This document shows positions 44,501 to 52,526 of a stretch of DNA of 64,000 bases, piece after piece. The position numbers and the translations under genes are program-made. The stretch covers positions 1 through 64,000 of the forward strand of contig NZ_BAABCY010000078.1 of NCBI RefSeq assembly GCF_039539345.1, read 5' to 3'. Position 1 is the stretch's first letter, and each line of letters opens with the position of its first letter. Source of the stretch: Snuella lapsa (GTDB lineage: Bacteria; Bacteroidota; Bacteroidia; Flavobacteriales; Flavobacteriaceae). The notes beneath the pieces were generated by a model. It saw only the letters and a list, made by a program, of their open reading frames with translations. It was not told where the DNA came from and searched no databases.

Positions 44501-45238
44501 AACTTGAGTATCTTAAATTTTATAGACTCAGATTTTGCTATGTTGAATCAAAACCTTGCCGAGTTTTATGGTATTGAGGGAGTGCAAGGAAATGAATTTC
44601 GTCCAGTAAGTTTAACCGAAGAAATGCATAGAGGTGGATTGCTCTCTCAGGGAGCATTTTTAAATGGGCATTCCGATGGTGTTCAGGCGCATCCTATAAA
44701 ACGTGCTGTTTGGTTAAAAGAAAAAATATTGGGTGATACCCCACCGCCACCGCCACCAAATGTACCCGAGCTAGATCCGGAGACACCTGGTTTTGAGGAT
44801 TTGACTCTGAAAGAGCAATTGTTCTTACACAGAAATAAGACCTCGTGTTTGGATTGCCACCGAAAGATTGATCCTTATGGTGTTGTTTTTGAAAATTATG
44901 ATGCCGTTGGAAGATACCGCTTAGAAGCTTCAAATGGAAAGTCAATTGATTCTAAGTCGAAGTTGCCGGACGGGACAGAAGTAGAAGGTATTCAGGGTAT
45001 TAAAGATTATATCTTGAGGTTAAAAAAAGAAGATTTTACCAGATCGTTAATAGAACATCTTTACGCTTATGCTTTAGGAAGGGATGTTAGTTTTGCAGAC
45101 CAGGAAACGATTGATGGTATGGTAGAAGAAGTCATAGACGATGAATATCGTTTTCAATCGGTCGTAACTCAAATTGTTTTGAGTCCGTCATTTTATAAAA
45201 AGGAACCTAATTGGTTCCAAAAAATAGTTGGATTATGA
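41597..45238 (+). CDS. planctomycete-type cytochrome c / DUF1587-1592-1588-1585 protein
   Basis: 1213 residues. The N-terminal membrane domain of about five helices (1-170; DUF2231-like, FHPLILHIPIGTLIVLFLM) precedes a PSCyt1 haem domain with C219-F-E-C222-H223 and GGIRLDVLHW. DUF1587 follows (about 300-370, RRLTKKQYTHSLNELLGV), then a long middle region with carbohydrate-binding-like strands. DUF1592 (about 800-920, FMERAFRRELNEGELERY), DUF1588 (QAHPIKRAVWLKEKILGDTP and a second haem-like C1084-LD-C1087-H1088) and DUF1585 (RSLIEHLYAYALGRDVS) complete it. The frame opens at a TTG at 41588; the ATG at 41597 is preferred. It overlaps the DUF1552 gene by 4 bp, the standard partner pair. Confidence 0.88.
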   Translation: MKYRLITVTIFTFILFGVLFIPLLGEIENTFFLFLGRFHPLILHIPIGTLIVLFLMEMISALRPKLNLDAACDILLWFTALSIIPTVIIGFLLAYGGNYNGAELGKHQWLGWFTALVCVWLLVLRHKRPSVQKDQVSKLYRVVLLVNVVLLSLAGHYGGSLTHGANYLTKYMPSGLKTVLGVTPENYGAYMALNNPGDSTSVQAVHYQTKVRPVMEKYCFECHGEDKQKGGIRLDVLHWDMINGPDAEGWHSALDMINSGEMPPEEEPQLQDDERRAVVDWMTKNLEQAAIAKQDADKGVMRRLTKKQYTHSLNELLGVSVNFGDVLPDDGKSKMGFSNNGNILQTSSLHVDYYQKIAREALDKAIVFGDKPEIQKYKVTFGKDIGDGKTGTEYWGYQTAAIKKKDLNIEILNDRGVPFVADTTKQETDPIIALKNKIGIGMRGSASNRYAVVDEGIILSSALPAKEVAPKSWQGPSPNLKMLVKEDFPRTGDFVFRVEASRGYSSWLTEDERLIDLRKDTPAPQSSEAILITAQDVTPTNNLVLRNKRLLMPEDVAAISQANFEYKVPKSGVYQVDLVHPYASDDAMPSYNMNLLGGKKNGMVSKRLYMKEELKDAAQITTPVTLIYLSEGDHKGYIGGKFFVGFSRIVLTPLSEEELSEAAFENEAKKNEQKYKSVNPSIQVFAGSRTDDGMDYKTFGESREVTAPFGESQMFEFEGRLENLPIPLASSQVSGDLANILTLGLWNNHLVKESRFNGPPLLIKSVEFEAPYYPVWPPKSHTEIFFDSPNKANEALYTEEVLTRFMERAFRRELNEGELERYMDFWKEIKDDFDRYEDGIKEVLVAVLCSPNFIYIYEPEKPEKKKSDDQFILASRLSYFLWNSPPDETLKALATEGDLYDELPEQVERMVQDPRITRMVQSFTYEWLRLDRHKSMDTDVHEYADYTRFVKEDMAKETYEFINYILKNNLSILNFIDSDFAMLNQNLAEFYGIEGVQGNEFRPVSLTEEMHRGGLLSQGAFLNGHSDGVQAHPIKRAVWLKEKILGDTPPPPPPNVPELDPETPGFEDLTLKEQLFLHRNKTSCLDCHRKIDPYGVVFENYDAVGRYRLEASNGKSIDSKSKLPDGTEVEGIQGIKDYILRLKKEDFTRSLIEHLYAYALGRDVSFADQETIDGMVEEVIDDEYRFQSVVTQIVLSPSFYKKEPNWFQKIVGL

Positions 45239-46578
45239 GTAAAAAACCTTGGCATTTAGATCGTAGAACCTTTTTAAAAGGGTTCGGGGTAGCATGCATG
45301 CTTCCTTATTTTGAAAGTATGGCTATGAGTAGTATTTCAAAATTTATTACTCCCACGCAGCCAAAACGCTTGTGTTTTCTTTATTTTCCTAATGGCGTAG
45401 GTATACCACCGATAGAAAGCCATTATCATAAAGACTGGAGCTGGTTTCCACATGGTGAAGGAACTGATTATAAGCTCACAAAAACATTGTCGCCTTTGGC
45501 TCCTTATCGCAGCGATATGTCAATTTTAGGAGGATTGAGCCACCCAAACAGTCGTCAATTGTTGGGGCACATAGCAGGAGACACCTGGCTAACAGGAGGT
45601 GATTTAAGGGGAGAGTATAGAAATAATATATCTATCGATCAGGTAGCTGCTAAAAAGTTAGGGCAATATACACGCTTTCCTTCATTGTCATTATCTACTG
45701 ATGGCGGTGTAGGCTATAAGTCAAGGGTATCGACCTTATCGTTTAATTCATCGGGACGACCCATTCCATCAGAGCACAGACAGCGTGAGATCTTTGAGCG
45801 GTATTTTTCGCCAAACGGTACGACGTCTACTAACGAAAGAAGGAAAAGTTTGCACCAAGGTAAAAAGGTTGTCGATTTAGTTTTAGAAGATAGTAAAAAC
45901 CTACAACGACGTTTGGGTGCTAATGATAAAGCAAAGTTAGATGAATATTTAACATCGTTAAATCAAGTTGAAGAGCAGATAAAAAGAAATGAACGTTGGT
46001 TAGATGTTCCTATGAAGGATTTTGACGCTAGTCTAATTAATTTGGATGTTGACCCAGTTTCAGCGCCTCAGGATTATGTGCGATCCATGCTAGATTTAAT
46101 CGTTCTTGGCTTTCAAACAGATTCAACAAGGGTTATTAGCTATATGATGGCAAGGGAAGATGGTATGGGCTTTGGAGATAATTTTCCGAAAATAGCGTTA
46201 GGTTTAAAAGGACATCATGGAATTTCTCACGATAAAGCCAGAGGGCACTGGGAAGAATGGGGACGTTATGACCAATGGTTAACGAAGCAGTTAGCTTATT
46301 TTATTAATAAAATGAAGAACACAACAGACGAACACGGTTCGCTATTGGATAATACACTTATTCTGTATGGTAGTGCTTGTAGTTCGACACATAATGCTAG
46401 AAATTATCCGCTTGTCCTGGCAGGCGGCACTAACTTAGGGGTTAAACACGGTAGCTATACCAAATTTGAGGAAAAACATACAGTTATGTCTAACCTCTTT
46501 GTAAGCATGCTCAATAAAGTAGATGTGCCTACAGAACAATTTGCTGATAGTACTGGACCGCTAGGTTCTATTCTTTAA
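45235..46578 (+). CDS. DUF1552 protein with Tat-type signal
   Basis: 447 residues. A twin-arginine-like start, DRRTFLKGFGVACMLPYF, indicates folded export. Family segments are LCFLYFPNGVGIPP, LSPLAPYRSDMSILGGLSHP, SIDQVAAKKLG, MLDLIVLGFQTDSTRVISYMM and LDNTLILYGSACSSTHNARN. Nearly all DUF1552 genes sit next to a DUF1592/PSCyt1 gene, as here (ATGA overlap), so they probably form one periplasmic complex. The reaction is unknown; DUF1552 belongs to the alkaline-phosphatase/sulfatase-like fold group. The earlier in-frame start at 45211 would spoil the Tat signal. Confidence 0.88.
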   Translation: MSKKPWHLDRRTFLKGFGVACMLPYFESMAMSSISKFITPTQPKRLCFLYFPNGVGIPPIESHYHKDWSWFPHGEGTDYKLTKTLSPLAPYRSDMSILGGLSHPNSRQLLGHIAGDTWLTGGDLRGEYRNNISIDQVAAKKLGQYTRFPSLSLSTDGGVGYKSRVSTLSFNSSGRPIPSEHRQREIFERYFSPNGTTSTNERRKSLHQGKKVVDLVLEDSKNLQRRLGANDKAKLDEYLTSLNQVEEQIKRNERWLDVPMKDFDASLINLDVDPVSAPQDYVRSMLDLIVLGFQTDSTRVISYMMAREDGMGFGDNFPKIALGLKGHHGISHDKARGHWEEWGRYDQWLTKQLAYFINKMKNTTDEHGSLLDNTLILYGSACSSTHNARNYPLVLAGGTNLGVKHGSYTKFEEKHTVMSNLFVSMLNKVDVPTEQFADSTGPLGSIL

Positions 46579-46613
46579 GGTCAAAGCATAATAGAAATAT
46601 TACTAACAATTCC

Positions 46614-46649
46614 AACAGTAAATAAATAGTTATTTATCTACTGTTTTTT
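46614..46649 (+). terminator. terminator or attenuator ahead of the sugar symporter gene
   Basis: AACAGTA (46614-46620) pairs with TACTGTT (46639-46645), and ATAAATA with TATTTAT inside it. TTTTTT (46644-46649) follows. It sits between DUF1552 and the symporter gene, whose ATG is only 11 bp further on. It could stop the upstream transcript or attenuate read-through into the symporter gene. Confidence 0.65.
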
Positions 46650-46659
46650 AATTATTACA

Positions 46660-47934
46660 ATGAAGGAAAACACATCTCAATCAAAAACACCTGTATTACC
46701 ATTTGTATTAGTAACATTCTTATTTTTTGCATGGGGTGTTCCCGGTAGCATGACAGAACCACTTATCTCAGCATTTAAGGATATTTTTAAAGGTATGAGT
46801 AACTTACAGGCTTCACTTGTACAAGCAGCCTTTTATGGAGCGTATTTTATTTGGGCCATTCCTGCAGCTTTTTTAATTAAAAAAACAAGTTACAAAACAA
46901 CTATAATGGTTGGTATTATACTCTATGCTATTGGAGCGTATTTGTTTATTCCCGCAAGTGAAGCCCAAGTATATAATTATTTTTTAATAGCCCTTTTTAC
47001 TTTGGCAACGGGTATCTCATTTTTAGAAACATCTGCAAACCCATATATTATAGCTATGGGAGATGAAAAAACGGCTGTACAGAGATTAAACCTTGCACAA
47101 TCATTTTTCCCATTTGGATCATGGATCGGAACCATTATAGCAGGACAAGCCATTTTAAGTAACTTAAAAAGTGCAGAGGACAAAGTTGGCATGACAGTAG
47201 AAGAATTGGCCGTTTTACAAACCGATGAGTTGGCCATTTTAGCGTCACCTTACGGATATATTGCCATTATTGCAGCTGTTTTCTTTGTTGTTTTTGCGGT
47301 AACTAAAATGCCCGCTTATAAGGATGATGACAATGAAAACTTCTTTGCCGTATTTGGTAAGAACCTAAAAAAACGGCGTTATATTTTTTCGGTAGGAGCG
47401 CTGTTTTGTGCTATGGCTGCTCAATTTGGAACGTTTGCATTTATTATCCCCTATTTAAAAGCGCATTATTCTGAAGCTGGTGAATTGGTTGATGGTGGAC
47501 GTGCAGGAGCTTTACTAGCCTATGGCGTTTTCCTTTTTATGGTGATGCGATTTGTATGTACCTGGTTGATGAAATTTATCAAACCAAGTAAGCTGCTTGC
47601 TATCATGTCTGCACTTGCTGTCTTTTTTACTGTTTGTGCCATTTTGTTACCAGGAAACATTGGAGGCGTAAGCCTGATTTTAGTTTGTGGATGCGTCTCA
47701 TTATTATTCCCCACAATTTATGGTATAGGATTACAGGGGCTATCATCTGTCGAAACAAAAGTAGGTGCCTCAGGTCTTATAATGACCATTATTGCTGTAG
47801 GGATTATGAACCCAGTACAGGGCTACGTTATTGATAAAACGTCTATAAGCATATCTTACATCTGTACACTAATACCGTTTATCCTCTTAGTAATCTATGG
47901 TTTGAAAATTGAGAAGTTTTCGAACAAAATATAA
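46660..47934 (+). CDS. FHS-family sugar:H+ symporter, FucP-like
   Basis: 424-residue major-facilitator protein with 12 predicted helices. It belongs to the fucose/galactose/hexose symporter group, with LVTFLFFAWGVPGSMTEPLI in helix 1, FYGAYFIWAIPAAFLIKK in helix 2, SFLETSANPYIIAMG in helix 4 and RLNLAQSFFPFGSWIGT in helix 5, all characteristic of FucP/NagP. It imports a deoxy-sugar or hexose across the inner membrane with protons. Lying next to the DUF1592/DUF1552/PQQ genes suggests it takes up a sugar freed or modified by them. Stop codons of this and the next (convergent) gene are directly adjacent. Confidence 0.88.
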   Translation: MKENTSQSKTPVLPFVLVTFLFFAWGVPGSMTEPLISAFKDIFKGMSNLQASLVQAAFYGAYFIWAIPAAFLIKKTSYKTTIMVGIILYAIGAYLFIPASEAQVYNYFLIALFTLATGISFLETSANPYIIAMGDEKTAVQRLNLAQSFFPFGSWIGTIIAGQAILSNLKSAEDKVGMTVEELAVLQTDELAILASPYGYIAIIAAVFFVVFAVTKMPAYKDDDNENFFAVFGKNLKKRRYIFSVGALFCAMAAQFGTFAFIIPYLKAHYSEAGELVDGGRAGALLAYGVFLFMVMRFVCTWLMKFIKPSKLLAIMSALAVFFTVCAILLPGNIGGVSLILVCGCVSLLFPTIYGIGLQGLSSVETKVGASGLIMTIIAVGIMNPVQGYVIDKTSISISYICTLIPFILLVIYGLKIEKFSNKI

Positions 47935-49542
47935 TTAATCCTCTTGAATACAAAAAAGAGCTTGAGCTGTTCTATGAAAAACTTTATCTCCAATAACTAA
48001 TGGATGTGATAAGGTGCGCATGGTGCCGCTTTCACCCATATCGTTTAAACTGATAAAAGCATTTTTATCCCAGTTAGTGGCAGACAGATCAAAGGTGTAG
48101 GTCATGCCGTTTTCTAATGTAAAATATAAGGTCGAATTTACCGCTAAAGGATTGGCATTAAAACACCTGAACCAACCATTTAAGGTGCCTCTACGGTCTT
48201 CAGCGACATCAATACCTCTGGAATTTGTAGTTCCGGATCGAATAAGTTTTCGCCAAACAGGATGCTTGTCATTGTCGATATCTACTGGAACTTCTACATA
48301 TTCAACCACATTAGTGTTAAGATTAACCCGTGCTGCTGAATAATGAGGGCCTTTTATGGTTTGTCCCGAAACTATTCTTTTTTCTAGATGGTCTGGGTGT
48401 GTTTGCAGGGTCATAAAATAATAATAATCCCCTTTCATAAAGTTACTATAGAAATTAGGGACAACCTCTATGTTTTGATCATTTAAATTAACATTACTTT
48501 GCTTAATGTATTGCTTTTTTTCTTCACTATACTCTGAAACTATTACATTATCGGATAAACTTATTTCCTTGATTTTCTTGCCGGTATCCGTATCTAAAAC
48601 ATAAAGTTTTCCTTCATAGATCCATACAGTATATTTTTCGTTCCAAGTACTGTTGTAGAAAAAATCACGGGCTGGTAATTCTGCTTCCCAAATAGTTTCA
48701 CTATTTTCAATATTAACCAATGAGTATCCATATGGCTTTTCAGGCACCTGATGCGCTGAACCTATACGAGCAACCATAACACCGTATTTTCCATCCTTTG
48801 TTTTTCCCATAATAGGGGTAGAATAGTGACCGACAGCTGCTTTGGATTTCCATAATACTTCGCCCGTATCTTTATCTAAAGCTACCAAATAGTGCCAGTT
48901 AGGATTGCGTCCTTCAGTAGCTTCTTCAACAGGTTCTGGTTCTACATTAATTAGAATGTTTTTGTATAGAATAGGTTCATATTGCTTATTAAAAGGAAAA
49001 ATAATATCACCAAGTTTTGAAATAGGAGTCCAACTTCTTTCCCAAATTACATTACCTTCTAAATCAAAGCAAACCACTTTTCCACTGGCATTGATAAACC
49101 ATACTTTTTTACCGTCGCTTACTGGTGTTGGAGAACTTGAGTTGCTAAAACCATACATGTAAAGAGATTCAGTTTCTCCTGTTATTTTTTTTTGCCATAA
49201 TTTTTCTCCAGTTTTCGCATTGTAGCAGAGTGCCAAAATATCGGAGCCTCTTTTTGTAATTGTATCATAAACAGGCTTCATTATAGATAAAAAAAGTAAA
49301 TCACCAACTTTAATAATTCCATTTTGACCTGTTTCTTCTAAAGGAGCTTTCCATAAAATATTTTCATCCTTGCGAACACTCCATTTGGTGACTTCTTTTT
49401 CTTTTTGAGTAGACCACCACTTATAATTTGCACCAGCAGGTTGACTGGTTGGATTATCATTTGTCTGTACATGATTAGCACAAGTAAAAAAAGAGCAGCA
49501 AAGACCTACTAAAACAATTTTTATAGTAAAATGTGAAAACAT
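47935..49542 (-). CDS. PQQ-like beta-propeller lipoprotein
   Basis: 535 residues. The lipoprotein signal (IKIVLVGLCCSFFTC) indicates a start at 49542 rather than 49611. Propeller blades follow with the quinoprotein-type repeat ALDKDTGEVLWKSKA, CYNAKTGEKLWQKKI, CFDLEGNVIWERSW and VLDTDTGKKIKEISL. Such proteins are either PQQ-dependent dehydrogenases or BamB-like scaffolds; the PQQ ligand set of classic alcohol dehydrogenases is not obvious, so cofactor binding is uncertain. Convergent with the sugar symporter and close to cytochrome genes, a periplasmic sugar or polyol oxidation role is plausible. Confidence 0.8.
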   Translation of the reverse strand: MFSHFTIKIVLVGLCCSFFTCANHVQTNDNPTSQPAGANYKWWSTQKEKEVTKWSVRKDENILWKAPLEETGQNGIIKVGDLLFLSIMKPVYDTITKRGSDILALCYNAKTGEKLWQKKITGETESLYMYGFSNSSSPTPVSDGKKVWFINASGKVVCFDLEGNVIWERSWTPISKLGDIIFPFNKQYEPILYKNILINVEPEPVEEATEGRNPNWHYLVALDKDTGEVLWKSKAAVGHYSTPIMGKTKDGKYGVMVARIGSAHQVPEKPYGYSLVNIENSETIWEAELPARDFFYNSTWNEKYTVWIYEGKLYVLDTDTGKKIKEISLSDNVIVSEYSEEKKQYIKQSNVNLNDQNIEVVPNFYSNFMKGDYYYFMTLQTHPDHLEKRIVSGQTIKGPHYSAARVNLNTNVVEYVEVPVDIDNDKHPVWRKLIRSGTTNSRGIDVAEDRRGTLNGWFRCFNANPLAVNSTLYFTLENGMTYTFDLSATNWDKNAFISLNDMGESGTMRTLSHPLVIGDKVFHRTAQALFCIQED

Positions 49543-49782
49543 AATTATTCTTTTATGGATTTTATTGTCTATGGTTAAGTACAAAGTTATATTATAGTGT
49601 CTGTTACACAAATTAATTAAAGGGTATTATGAAATTGATTGGTATTAAAAACAATTTAATTTTTGAAATGCTTCTTGGTCGCAGAAATTAATTTGTCAAT
49701 TATAATACACAATAAATTACCCAAAGTAGAGTAACTTAAAATTTTTTCTAGTCTATTAACCATTAAACTATTCAAAATTTTA

Positions 49783-49809
49783 TTGAAATAGATATTAGTA
49801 GTAATTTTG
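49783..49809 (+). promoter_or_regulatory. promoter very close to a start codon
   Basis: TTG at 49783-49785, a 16-bp gap, then TAATTTTG at 49802-49809. The ATG of the next gene is at 49814, only 4 bp on, so the transcript would be leaderless or nearly so. Confidence 0.45.
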
Positions 49810-49813
49810 CTTT

Positions 49814-50191
49814 ATGAGTAAACCACTTACAGAGCAAGAATTACATAATTTAGCCATGAACCATGTTGGAAAGGATTTAGAACAACGTGGTTTTGAGTTT
49901 ATTGCGGTTAACAGTCGGTTAAGAAAACATCCTCAGTTTGTATGCATCGATAAGAACAATCAATATTATTTTGTGATAGTTAGGGCTGTTATTTTGCCCG
50001 ATAATCCCAATAATTATGATGTTGTATGGATGGAATCCTTTAAGAAACATGCGCGTGAAAAGAACGCCAAAGTTTTGTATGCTGGTGTAGGTCTGGGTAA
50101 TGCTTCAGACGAAAGTCTTCCTATTTATCTGGACGAAGATTATTTAATGGAATATAATGGTATTCAGGTCTTGGATACCAATTTAAATTAA
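49814..50191 (+). CDS. conserved flavobacterial small protein upstream of ApbE
   Basis: 125 residues, soluble, beginning MSKPLTEQELHNLAMNHVG, with strands FEFIAVNSRL, FVCIDKNNQYYFVIVRAVI and KVLYAGVGLGNASDE, which suggest an alpha-beta fold of the restriction-endonuclease-like or similar type. Homologues are, I believe, often named 'NQR subunit F', which the sequence does not support. The link may come from its position 7 bp upstream of apbE, the flavinylation enzyme of NQR. Function unknown. Confidence 0.7.
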   Translation: MSKPLTEQELHNLAMNHVGKDLEQRGFEFIAVNSRLRKHPQFVCIDKNNQYYFVIVRAVILPDNPNNYDVVWMESFKKHAREKNAKVLYAGVGLGNASDESLPIYLDEDYLMEYNGIQVLDTNLN

Positions 50192-50198
50192 GTGACTT

Positions 50199-51182
50199 AT
50201 GCGTATTAGATCGTTAGTAGGAGTTTTAATTGTTTTGTTGCTAGGTTCATGCAGTAAACCAGATACTGTCAAGACATATCTTGAAGGGGCTGTTTTCGGA
50301 ACTTCGTACCATATAACCTATTTTTCTAAACAGAATTTTCAAAAACAATTTGATAGTTTGTTTTATGTGATTAATAAATCGCTATCTACCTATCAAACCA
50401 ATTCGGATATTTCCAAGTTGAACAGAAATGAGGCAACTGTAATAGATATGTATTTTGTTGAAGTATTTGATGCCTCAAAAGCCATTTACAAAGCGACAGA
50501 AGGTTTTTTTGACCCAACTATCGGTGCTGTAGTTAATGCTTGGGATTTTGGACCAGAAGGAAAGATTGAACAGCTGGATAGTCTTAAAATAGATAGCTTG
50601 ATGCTTTCCGTTGGGCTTGATAAAGTAAAGCGTATAGATTATTCTATAGAAAAGTTACCTGGCACTTTCTTGGATTTCAATGCCATTGCCAAGGGATATG
50701 GTGTCGATGTAATTGGACAGTTTTTAGAAAGCAGACGTGTAACTGATTATATTGTTGAAATAGGGGGAGAAATAAGGGCTAGTGGTATGAATATAGAAAA
50801 ACAATTGCCCTGGAAAGTGGGAGTAGAAATGCCAAACTTTAATGGAGAACAATCTATTTTAAAAGCAATTTCTTTAAAAGATGAGAGTATGGCAACTTCT
50901 GGAACTTACAGGAAATTTAAAACGGACGCCAATGGTAATCGTTACGCGCATATTATTGACCCTAAAACGGGGTACCCAAGTAAAACAAACTTATTAAGTG
51001 TTTCGGTAATAGCCAAAGATTGCATGACGGCTGATGCTTATGCCACGGCTTTTAAGGCAATGGGTATAGAGAAGGTGAAATTTTTTTTAAAATTACACCC
51101 AGAGTTAAAGGCATTTTTGATTTACGAGAACGATAAGAGCGCATTTGAAACATTAGCTTTAAATGACTTTCCTGAAAATTAA
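50199..51182 (+). CDS. apbE: FAD:protein FMN transferase
   Basis: 327-residue lipoprotein (lipobox LLLGSC) of the ApbE family, which transfers FMN from FAD to a Thr in substrate proteins outside the cytoplasm. Motifs: VFGTSYHITYF, LSTYQTNSDISKLNRNE, FFDPTIGAVVNAWDFGP, LDFNAIAKGYGVDVI, VEIGGEIRASG, YAHIIDPKTGYP and the Mg-binding MTADAYATAFKAMG. NqrB and NqrC, encoded 14-15 kb upstream, are its expected targets. It follows a small conserved gene by 7 bp and precedes a lipoprotein gene by 20 bp. Confidence 0.95.
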   Translation: MRIRSLVGVLIVLLLGSCSKPDTVKTYLEGAVFGTSYHITYFSKQNFQKQFDSLFYVINKSLSTYQTNSDISKLNRNEATVIDMYFVEVFDASKAIYKATEGFFDPTIGAVVNAWDFGPEGKIEQLDSLKIDSLMLSVGLDKVKRIDYSIEKLPGTFLDFNAIAKGYGVDVIGQFLESRRVTDYIVEIGGEIRASGMNIEKQLPWKVGVEMPNFNGEQSILKAISLKDESMATSGTYRKFKTDANGNRYAHIIDPKTGYPSKTNLLSVSVIAKDCMTADAYATAFKAMGIEKVKFFLKLHPELKAFLIYENDKSAFETLALNDFPEN

Positions 51183-51202
51183 TTATTTTTAAAAAACTAA
51201 AA

Positions 51203-51883
51203 ATGCCCGTTAAGATGAAACAATCCCTGCTATTATTTGTTGTTATTTGCTTGATTATCTCTTGTAAACAAAACAAGGAAGAAGCTTCCAATGCCACTTC
51301 CCTTACTGTAGCTGAAAAGATTGCAAAAGCGCATGGCTTTAAGCAATGGAAACAGGTAAGTAAGATGGAGTTCACTTTTAATATCGATAAAGATAGCAGT
51401 CACTTTGAACGTGCGTGGACATGGTATCCGAAAACGCAGGATGTACAATTAATAATAGCTAAGGATACTATTAGGTACAATCGAAATACAGTAGACTCTT
51501 TAAGTATACAGGCAGATAAAAGCTTTATAAATGACAAATTTTGGTTGTTCATCCCTTTTCAATTGGTTTGGGATACACGAACAAATATTTCTACTCCTGT
51601 TGTAGAAGATGCGCCAATAAGCAAGACCTCAATGCATAAAATTACCCTAACATACCCTAATGACGGTGGCTATACACCAGGTGATGCTTACGATCTGTAT
51701 TTTCAGGATGATTACATTATTAAGGAATGGGTGTTTAGAAAAGGGAATAAAGAGAAGCCCTCACTTGTTAGTACTTTTGAAAAGTACAAGGATTTTAATG
51801 GTATAAAACTAGCATTAGAACATAAAAAAGCAGAAGGAAGCTGGAATCTTAATTTTACAAATGTTAGCGTTGTTTTAGAGTAA
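51203..51883 (+). CDS. hypothetical lipoprotein downstream of apbE
   Basis: 226 residues with a lipoprotein signal (LLLFVVICLIISC). The mature part runs VAEKIAKAHGFKQWKQVSKMEFTF, AWTWYPKTQDVQLI, KDFNGIKLALEHK and SWNLNFTNVSVV. This repeating beta pattern resembles LolA/outer-membrane-lipoprotein-type half-barrels. The family is common in flavobacteria but I know no function for it. A second Met at 51215 is an equally good start. It probably shares the apbE transcript. Confidence 0.65.
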   Translation: MPVKMKQSLLLFVVICLIISCKQNKEEASNATSLTVAEKIAKAHGFKQWKQVSKMEFTFNIDKDSSHFERAWTWYPKTQDVQLIIAKDTIRYNRNTVDSLSIQADKSFINDKFWLFIPFQLVWDTRTNISTPVVEDAPISKTSMHKITLTYPNDGGYTPGDAYDLYFQDDYIIKEWVFRKGNKEKPSLVSTFEKYKDFNGIKLALEHKKAEGSWNLNFTNVSVVLE

Positions 51884-51895
51884 GTCTGCTTTTAA

Positions 51896-52315
51896 CTATC
51901 CCTTAAAATCATGTTTTACATGTGTACCGTCACAATAAGGTTTGTTATTAGAACCTCCACAACGGCAAAAGGCAGTTGTTTTATTCTTAATTTCGGAAGT
52001 CCCATCTTTATGTGTAACTTTAAGAGTCCCGTACACCAATAAAGGACCGTTTTCCAAAACCTCTACTTTGGTTTCCATAGTTTCGGATTGCATATCATTT
52101 TTAGCATTCATATAATAGCTCAACGCACCCGACGGGCATTGTTTAACTTGGTTTACTATGTTTTCTGTGTTAGCGCCATCAATTTTTATCCAAGGCCTGT
52201 TTCGGGGCTGAAAAACACCGGGTAAGCCTTTGGCACAGATGCCAGAATGAATGCATTTTTCAGTTTCCCAAACAACTGTTACTTCACCATTTGTATACTC
52301 TCTTTTTTTACTCAT
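51896..52315 (-). CDS. YjdI-type Fe-S domain fused to CDGSH zinc-finger-like domain
   Basis: 139 residues. The N-terminal half matches the YjdI/Fer4_19 single-cluster domain (VVWETEKCIHSGICAKGLPGV, later QCPSGALSYYM). The C-terminal half is a CDGSH domain with CRCGGSNNKPYCDGTHVKHDF, which binds a 2Fe-2S cluster through three Cys and one His. Such fusions are widespread small cytosolic redox proteins of unknown partner. It is divergent from kynU, with a 211-bp intergenic region containing a palindrome pair. Confidence 0.92.
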   Translation of the reverse strand: MSKKREYTNGEVTVVWETEKCIHSGICAKGLPGVFQPRNRPWIKIDGANTENIVNQVKQCPSGALSYYMNAKNDMQSETMETKVEVLENGPLLVYGTLKVTHKDGTSEIKNKTTAFCRCGGSNNKPYCDGTHVKHDFKG

Positions 52316-52397
52316 AACGCAATTTTTACTCGATGGTCAAGATTGAAATAATTTGAATTTACTACGAAATCAAGACATTATTTCCAATAAAAGCCTC

Positions 52398-52440
52398 GCA
52401 AGCTTGCCTCGAGGTGATTTAACTAAATATACAAAAAAAA
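52398..52440. repeat. overlapping palindromes and shared upstream element
   Basis: GCAAGCTTGC (52398-52407) and CCTCGAGG (52407-52414) are perfect palindromes sharing one base. They are followed by GAGGTGATTTAACTAAATAT and ATACAAAAAAAA, which matches 41186-41215. Both elements lie about 125 bp upstream of leftward genes. Confidence 0.5.
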
Positions 52441-52493
52441 TAGCATTACGTATTAAGAGTCTTGATGCGGTCAATTTCTTAATGCAGAATCCT

Positions 52494-52501
52494 TATTTTT
52501 G
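52494..52501 (+). promoter_or_regulatory. -7-like box of the kynurenine operon
   Basis: TATTTTTG matches TAnnTTTG and lies 26 bp before the kynU start. No clear -33. Confidence 0.4.
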
Positions 52502-52526
52502 TTAGAAACAGTTAAAAGAATATATT

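Noticed and set aside
52398..52414. Overlapping palindromes as a kyn-operon operator
   Set aside because: They lie about 115 bp upstream of kynU and resemble a dispersed flavobacterial repeat; the position fits the leftward Fe-S gene better, so it is listed only as a repeat.
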